Of a DNA stretch of 64,000 nucleotides, positions 57,235-64,000 are shown in pieces (the stretch's first letter is position 1; every line of letters begins with the position of its first letter). The stretch lies in assembly GCA_942159475.1 (NCBI GenBank), contig OW804095.1, forward strand, positions 57,316,773 through 57,380,772, written 5' to 3'. Both the position numbers and the translations under genes were made by a program. The notes under the pieces were generated by a model, which was not told the DNA's origin, made no database searches, and saw only the letters and a program-made list of their open reading frames with translations. The stretch comes from Sthenelais limicola. Lineage: Eukaryota > Annelida > Polychaeta > Phyllodocida > Sigalionidae.

Positions 57235-58875
57235 CAGTGTGCGACATAGTGGGTTGGGTGCAATAGACAGTCGGGCCATGACTTTTTGAGAGTTCATGGC
57301 CCGACTAGATTTTCCATGGTCCGAATATAATGTTAGCAAAATGACAGTTATTTTAGGGCATTCTGGGGATTTTGAGGAAAGTCAACAAAAATGTCATGCA
57401 AGTTGAAATTATTTGTTATTGAAATTGCATGTATTTCAAACGTCATAATAATGATCTATGTAGGATATAAAGGATAGGACTACATCTTTACAGAATATTT
57501 TAAATATTTCACTAATGTTATGCAAATTTTGTCAGCTGGGTATAATATTAAATATGGTTCCTAAACCGCTGGATATTACATGATTTTGGTTGCCTTTAAG
57601 AGCTATGGAAATATTTTCGAAATGAGTCTTAAGATTAATTATTATTATTATTGGACTTTGGATAGCCTAAACAGTGCTGATACTATTTTGACACAAGTTG
57701 AGTGAGAGAAGGAGAGGGAGCAATAGAAAAATGACAGAGAGAGAGGGAAGAGAGATGGTCAGAGATAGAGATCAGACAGAGAAATGATTGAAAGAGAAAG
57801 AGAGGGAACCCATTGAAACCCAAATCGTTCAGATTTCAAGAATCAAGTAAATTTGACCCTTCAAATCCTTTTAAATAGTTATAGCATGTATACATATTGG
57901 AAGATTTACAGGTATAGGCCTATGTATAATGAATAAACATCCAGGTGCAATAGTAACTGCTCATACTTCAGGAACACTTCATATACATTTGTACCCAAAA
58001 TAATAGTCTTTGTCATACAGATCGTAGAATTGTAGCCTGTCTGTCTATCGGGCTATGTCTTTCTCTATCTCTATTATAGCATTATTACCCCGAGGTTTGG
58101 TGGTTTGTTGTGCTCTGGGTGGTCATAGACACTCAAGGGCTTGCCCGAGAGTGTCTATGAGGGTAATAATGCTTTTAGATGCGATTTGATCAGATCAACT
58201 TATTAATACCAAAATAGAAGGTTTACCAACCTGTACAATTATTCATTTTAATCAAATATGCCTTGCGAAATAGGTATTAAGTGCGCCGGATGTTTACAAC
58301 TCCGCCAGGTACTATAGGTGGCGCCACCCTCTATGGTGTTTTAACACTGCCGTTCTATAGTCCACACTTCAGGGACTTCCGTCTATACAAATGTGGTCTA
58401 TAGGCAAGAAAATACCTCCCAGAATCTGATCAAATCGCGTCTAAAGGGTATTAATGACCTCCAAATTTATTACATTTTTCAAAATTAATTCTTTCCCTAT
58501 TACGCACTTGATCTTATTTTTCAAAATCTAGTCAATATGTTGCAGAAGTATATTGACATTGCTCGATTAAATTGCAGGAAATTAATAAAGTTATTCTGTT
58601 TATAAGTTTTGAAAAGGTTACATTATTTCTGTTATAAATTATTCCCAATTCATTGGTATATTAAATTTTTTGCAGAGGAAGTAGTGGACAGTGGAGGGCA
58701 GGGAGGGATTGAGAGGGGGGACAGGGCAGGGAGGAGAGGGAGGCGGACAGGCTGATAAAATTGGACCTCCCAATTTTCTCATGGCCAGTCGGACCAGTGC
58801 TTTTGAAAAGTTCATGGCCCGACTGCCATTTTTCATAGACTGGGTCCGTTGGACCAGCGGTTTTGTCGCACACTG
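57235..58875. mobile_element. Non-autonomous DNA transposon with 6-bp target duplication
   Basis: The ends CAGTGTGCGACA (57235) and TGTCGCACACTG (to 58875) are perfect 12-bp inverted repeats, followed inward by further matching GTCGGGCCATGA blocks. CTTACA occurs immediately on both outer sides (57229-57234 and 58876-58881), a 6-bp target duplication. No transposase is encoded. The CAGTG ends recall hAT elements, though these usually duplicate 8 bp. Inside are a GA-rich tract (57700-57805) and nested palindromes (58079-58458). Confidence 0.8.
58079..58458. repeat. Nested palindromes inside the 57235-58875 transposon
   Basis: AGCATTATTACCC (58079) pairs with GGGTAATAATGCT (to 58173), and TCATAGACACTC (58123-58134) with GAGTGTCTATGA (58149-58160). 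In addition the stretch 58161-58195 is inverted at 58424-58458, with a 15-bp perfect core GCGATTTGATCAGAT. This looks like a small MITE-like insertion within the larger element. Confidence 0.65.
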
Positions 58876-58881
58876 CTTACA

Positions 58882-59250
58882 ATTTTAGAGCCAAACTTGA
58901 GATTTGATTTGGGTTTTTTGAAATTACTGATGTAATCATAGCAACCAACTAAGTAGGCCTATACATATGCTCCATTCTTTGGTAGGCCTAATGCCATCAA
59001 TCTCGCCATATTTCGGGATACATTCGCCATTTAACTAGTACGGTAGTTTACATTAGTTTAATTGGCTTTCATTTCTTCCTATCCAATATTTACAATACAT
59101 AATAGATTTTTTATATCAACCTTATAAAATAATCTGGGTGGACTATCATTCTGATTATAGACAAGATGTTTCCTCATCCCCGATGTCTTCCAAAATCATG
59201 CTGAAATTGGTCATTTTTTATCATTTCAACCCTCGACCACTAGCGACGAC
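58882..59250. repeat. Dispersed repeat copy 2
   Basis: Related to 4206-4660. The 57235-58875 transposon abuts its left end, so the transposon may have inserted into it. Confidence 0.5.
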
Positions 59251-60559
59251 CCCGCCTTCTGAGAAAAGGCGGATTGCCACTGAACTAAAAATTGAAGCTG
59301 TCGCAGGATATCTCGGTCATTTCCCAGTAATGTCTAGGTCATATGGATCGTCCAATCAAGCAACTTTAACAACCCGTACGGCAAACTCGTTGGTGTCAAT
59401 CGAAAGCTATAATTGTATATTACATTTTTTACTGGAGGAATACATATGTTTATGGTACACAAACATCAGAATCAGCACTTCTTTTGGTCCTATGGCTATT
59501 CCATTCAAACTTTTGCACACGGCACCACTGGCCACTATCACCATGCTCATGCTTCCCTCCCTGCTTCCCCACGGTAGTGGCGTCGGCCACTACTGTAGGA
59601 AGCAGGTATTACACACAAACATTAACAAGGAAGAGAGAGTGTGGGAAGCAGGGCGGGGTGGTGGGCAGTCATTAAAAGTGAGAAAAACGACAACTATAAG
59701 AACAAAAACAGACAATAAAATAATATCCTTAGGCCTATAGCTAGCGGGCTAAATTTCTGGACGAACAGCACCCTACCGCTATTCCGCTAGTTCCGCTGTT
59801 TCTCAAGTCACATGACCGGTGCCCTGACCGAAGGGAGAAACGACGTACCGTATATACCGACCTTGCTCTATATCGACCTGTTTTCATGCTTTTTTTTTTG
59901 CTGGAACATTCTAACCGATCCCAGAAGCTAGCTTGACTTGAGTGGAGCAAGGTTCAAATGGAAAAATGTTTCATTTAATGAATAATTAAAAAGTTATCGC
60001 TAACCGCGTATTCGAAGCGAGGGCTGTTTTAAATGGCCGCCATAACAAAAAGTAGATGACGAGCAACCAGAGAAGAGCCACTGCTGCTCTAAGCCAATCA
60101 GATCAAGAGATGCGATCACGTGACATGGGCACAATGACGTCATATATGGCGGCAGGCCGGGGAAGCCCTCCGATCAGAAAAACAAAGCTCATAGGCTTTT
60201 TTTGCAGGTAGAAACTCCAAGATTATGATTTATTCCATTAAAAAGCTAATGAGATACAGAATTGAATCCTAAAATCTAAATATCTGCTGTCATCTTATGA
60301 GGAATCATAAGATCGACAGCAGATCTAGCAAGGCAAAATGCCTGACAACTCTTGGTCTGATTTTGAACGTTTAGTTTAGTAGCTGGGAAACTCCCGGCTG
60401 CGAAGGTCGTTTTTGCGACGATTCTTTAATTATTCAGCTAAATATGAAATATAAAAACAATAATAGGCATACAGATCTTGAAAAATATAACCAAACTACT
60501 AAAATAATAATCACTTGTGCGGTATACTTTTCTGGATTCGTACTGTTTTGTAATCCAAT
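59251..60559. promoter_or_regulatory. Intergenic stretch with a promoter-like motif cluster at 60036-60153
   Basis: Within 120 bp there are GCCGCCAT (60036), CCAAT (60094), E-box CACGTG (60117), CRE TGACGTCA (60135) and ATGGCGGC (60146, YY1-like). No gene is recognised downstream on either strand in the window. The 200-codon frame at 59138-59740 does not look like protein. Confidence 0.3.
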
Positions 60560-60914
60560 TTTTTAAAATTACCACACAGGACAGGGAAAATGCTTCAGAG
60601 AAAATCCCTACAGGGAAAAATCAGGGAATTTGAAAATTTTGAGAATATCAGGGAATTTGAAAATTTTGAGAAAATCAACAGAATCTTGTTCTGTGAAATT
60701 CGGATTTGTGTAAAGAAAAATGGAAAATCGGGAAAACTCTGCCAAACGGCATTGATAATACAATTTGTTTTAAAAAAATATCTAGAAATTAAGTTTCCTG
60801 AGCACTCACTACAGACCTGGCACCCTTGATATTTGTTAAGAATCAGGGGAAAATACAAACACATCAGGGAAAATCAGGGAATTTTACTTTTAGTTTCCTG
60901 TGGTAACCCTGGTA
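60560..60914. mobile_element. Degenerate repeat rich in CAGGGAAAAT units
   Basis: Contains a tandem pair of about 30-bp units (TCAGGGAATTTGAAAATTTT...) at 60620-60672 and further CAGGGAAAATCAGGGAA near 60868. It ends GGTAACCCTGG, which read inverted (CCAGGGTTACCACAGGA) partly matches the left side (TTACCACACAGGA, 60570). Probably a decayed hAT-type MITE. Confidence 0.45.
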
Positions 60915-60921
60915 CGGTACT

Positions 60922-62300
60922 TGAGTCTATCCACCAAACCTTCGTCATAAGGTTTTTGTTCCATAGTAATGTTATTTTTGTGTATGCAAATGCAATATTA
61001 GCATAAATGTATTCCCCTCTTCAAGAGCTGTCGATGGTATACTACTTTTATATGTGTAGCACAAAAAATGGCTTCTTTAATGTAGATAATTTGTATTTTT
61101 TAGGCATAAATTGCTTTGAAAATCCAACTTCATCATTTTCGAATGCATATAGAATAAGCAATATGGCTGCATATTATTAATTTCAATACATAACAATATG
61201 TAAAAATACATCAAAAATAATTTCTTAAAAAACAAATTTTGATTATAACACCCTCTATAGTTGTAGATTTAGAATTTGTTGTGGGGTCGGAAGATGTAAG
61301 CGACCGTGCTACAGCTATATAAAATATCGTTTTAAAAAATATAACATGAATTTGGCATTTGGCAAAGATGTTGAAAAGTAGAATTTTACATTGTTTTGGT
61401 TATGCAAAAAATTGTTTTGATATTCGTTTGATATCTTTGATGTAGCATCATGTTAATTGCCAAAAAAAATAGCATGGGCATATTTTAATGTAAGCGACCG
61501 TGTCATATATGATTGATCATATTTTTCCTCCATTTATTTCCTTAAAGAAACCTTTTACTAGTGAAAATATGTCCCTCTTAATAAGGAGTATATACAACAT
61601 TTTCATATTTCTAAAAGAGCCCAGATTTTCCTCATATTCAATATTAAGTTGTACATGTAAGTGACCATGTACTGTAAGCGACCGTGGGGACACATTTAAT
61701 TGGATTCGTACTTATAACATTAAGCCAGTAGTTAAATCAAATATATATATGTTTTATCTTCGAATCATAAAATATGGATTTTGGGCTTTTAGGAAAAGGT
61801 TATTCCAACAGAATCGGCCCAGTGGTTCTCTATCTATGGTTGGTTTGAATAGGTCACTAATGCAACGCATATTATTATAGATCTTATTTAGAAATGAACA
61901 TGTGTTTATACTTCAAAAATGAAGCAAAATACTTTTAGATGCAAATGCCTCTTACTCAAAGAAAATATCGCTTTTCTTTTAAAAAAAAAGTGCATTATGA
62001 AGACTAGAGTGTATCCTAATATTTCTATTTAAATATTAAAGTATAAAAAGCGTGTAAATTATTTACTATAATCATGAATCAAGAATTACTAATGTGTGCC
62101 CACGGTCACTTACATAGTAACAGAGCTACCCAGATTAAAAACCTCATAAACTTACTGATTTTCAAGATTAATTCTCCATATTTCGCATACATGTCGCCAA
62201 AGCCATTGGTTATAGTGCATCAAAATTACAAGAAGATATAAGTACTTCTAAATTTTGCTTTTTTTGAGGCCTTATGACGAAAGATTGGTGGATAGACTCA
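60922..62300. mobile_element. Non-autonomous DNA transposon with 31-bp TIRs and five copies of a 14-mer
   Basis: The terminal inverted repeats 60922-60952 and 62270-62300 share TGAGTCTATCCACCAA and TTCGTCATAAGG with about two mismatches between. Inside, TGTAAGCGACCGTG occurs at 61295, 61489 and 61673, with variants at 61656 (TGTAAGTGACCATG) and inverted at 62101-62114. No transposase and no clear target duplication. Confidence 0.75.
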
Positions 62301-62379
62301 CTTATAATTGCAATGGGCAGTTAAATGTGTTAAAGTAAAAGTAGCCCATTTCAATTACTATTATGGTGTCATTTTGGGT

Positions 62380-62530
62380 CGTAACCACCACCTTTGTGTT
62401 ACCAGTGGGTGGTGGGATGGTGGTGGCACTGTACGCTAGTAGTAGTCAGTTGCTGGTGTATGTTGTGGTGGTGGTGCTAGAGGTATTATTGGTGGTGGTG
62501 GTGGTAGCATTGAGAGAGTCGTTCTCAGTG
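62380..62530. repeat. (GGT)n-rich simple repeat
   Basis: Imperfect GGT/GTGGTG repeats; the Val-rich ORF here is an artefact. Confidence 0.85.
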
Positions 62531-64000
62531 GACCAGTGGGCTACTAATTACTGGTGGTTATAAATAGTAAATTGTTATTTACTAGCATTGGTGTTTATAA
62601 TTATTGAAGTGTCAAATGCTTATAAGCCAGGCCTATTTGATTTTACTTTAACCACATGGATATCAATGAAGAAAATGTACATTGGTATAGGGAGAGTAGT
62701 ATGAGTGTGTGTTGGAAGTTCCAATAAGTGGTTCATTGGACAGTCACTGACAACTTTCACATGCTTACTTGAAATTTAGAATGATTCTTCAGTTAATAAC
62801 TACAAACTTTGAAATAGTCTCATTTGTTTATGAATTTAGGTTAATATTTTATATATACATTTATGTACATACATTGTAGATGTTTATAAATATGTGTGTA
62901 TGTACACATCATCGTGACATGTGACATGTATTTATAAACCAACTAACACAGGAAGTTCATGCAAGGTTGTTATTTCTGAGTTCATTATATATCCGTGTAC
63001 AATCTGATACCGTTGACATGAGAAGAGTACAAGTAAGGTGTTACAATGCGCTGACAAGGCAAGAGATTATATCAAAGCAGTTGGTGAAATACAACAACAA
63101 GTAGAACATCAAAGAGTCAATGCGAAATGGTAATTCCAATGTGAGAAGAATGTCAGTAATGTGGCGTTATCCTGGAAATTTCTGTTCTCTCAGAAAGTTC
63201 CTGATTTTAGGCTGTTGCACCTATAAGAGAAAGGAGAGAACCCTTTGAAGAAAAAGAAAACAAAATTTCTTGATTCTTTTGGTGCTTAGAGAAATGGAGG
63301 ACCGACGACTCTGTCCGAACTGTCCGATACGTGAGACGCTGCTGCAGTCGACGTCTACCGGTTGATGGACTTCCTGTTGAACCCGCGCTTTTGTTTATAG
63401 CTGCATTGGCTAAGCCAATACAAACCATGTATACATGTACTACATGCATGTGTTTGTATGGGTGTATGTATGCATGCATGGGTGTATGTATGTACATGTA
63501 CTTATTTATGTATATATGTAGCCCATTGCAATTCCATATGACGTTAGTCATAGCTGTGCATCTTGTTATTCCTTGTGACAAAGTTGGAATCACACATGTG
63601 ATATATCAACAAATGCGGAAATTTGTTTACCACAACTTGAAGACATAAAATTAGTTACATCCAGTTGTCATGAAATGGGAGAGATTTGATTGCCACAAGG
63701 TCCTTATTTTTTCACAATTTTCAGAAAAAGTTGCCGTGGCAAATTGACAAATAAACATAATTTCTAAGAAGTGACAGTTGTACCAAACTGTTCGCCACAT
63801 TGTAAGCTGTGATGTATATCCGTTTACAGAATTATACCTTTACAGAACTCGTATAAAAAAATAAAAATCTATCAGGGTTCAATTGGAGGGCGACTCGGGC
63901 TAACCACTAGTTACTGAAAATAACACTTATTATTGTCATGAGTCGACCATAATAAGGAATAATACGGCAACGGCAACAGTAGGAATGTGGCTGTTAAAGC
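62531..64000. other. Right-hand end, no gene recognised
   Basis: Contains a TATG/CATG-rich simple repeat (63440-63515) and a third copy of part of the 4206-4960 repeat at 63674-63735. Nothing coding was supported. Confidence 0.6.

Noticed and set aside
59138..59740. 200-codon ORF
   Set aside because: Covers a dispersed repeat and low-complexity sequence, with no family resemblance.
61295..62114. CRISPR-like or satellite array from repeated TGTAAGCGACCGTG
   Set aside because: Spacing is irregular (17 to about 430 bp), one copy is inverted, and the set lies inside a TIR transposon.

Overview
The window looks like genomic DNA from an invertebrate deuterostome, most likely an echinoderm. It has short exons, long AT-rich introns, abundant transposon debris and many copies of the palindrome TAGGCCTA. 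The species call is an inference from gene content and texture.

Three host genes can be read by joining exons at GT/AG sites with consistent reading phase. (1) Minus strand, left edge: the first two coding exons of an I-kappaB kinase (IKK), 1285-1855. The rest of the gene lies beyond the window. (2) Plus strand, 5498 to about 46.9 kb: a prominin (CD133 family) five-pass membrane glycoprotein in 24 main exons, 925 codons plus stop, with several candidate alternative 3' ends and a 12-nt candidate micro-exon. (3) Minus strand, 51868-56328: a complete PSMD12/RPN5 proteasome lid subunit in 11 exons, 451 codons plus stop. IKK and prominin are head to head; prominin and PSMD12 converge.

The 18-kb second intron of prominin holds, in antisense, an 11.56-kb Ty3/Gypsy (errantivirus-like) LTR element at 11578-23137. 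It has two 601-bp LTRs that look identical, a 4-bp target duplication (GAGG), and open gag, pol and env frames. Gag and pol overlap in the -1 frame around a canonical GGGAAAC slippery heptamer followed by a foldable stem. Gag lacks a CCHC zinc knuckle and instead ends in RG-rich and N/Q/W-rich segments. Env has a furin-type site and an unusually long C-terminal tail.

From about 52 kb onward and in the flanks there are several non-autonomous DNA transposons: 52127-52649; 57235-58875 with a 6-bp target duplication; and 60922-62300 with 31-bp terminal inverted repeats and five copies of a 14-mer. There are also LINE 3' ends, tRNA-like SINE pieces, and a recurring small hairpin framed by CTGAnGA and GAAACGT. 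No bacterial genes, CRISPR arrays, rRNA or intact tRNA genes were seen.
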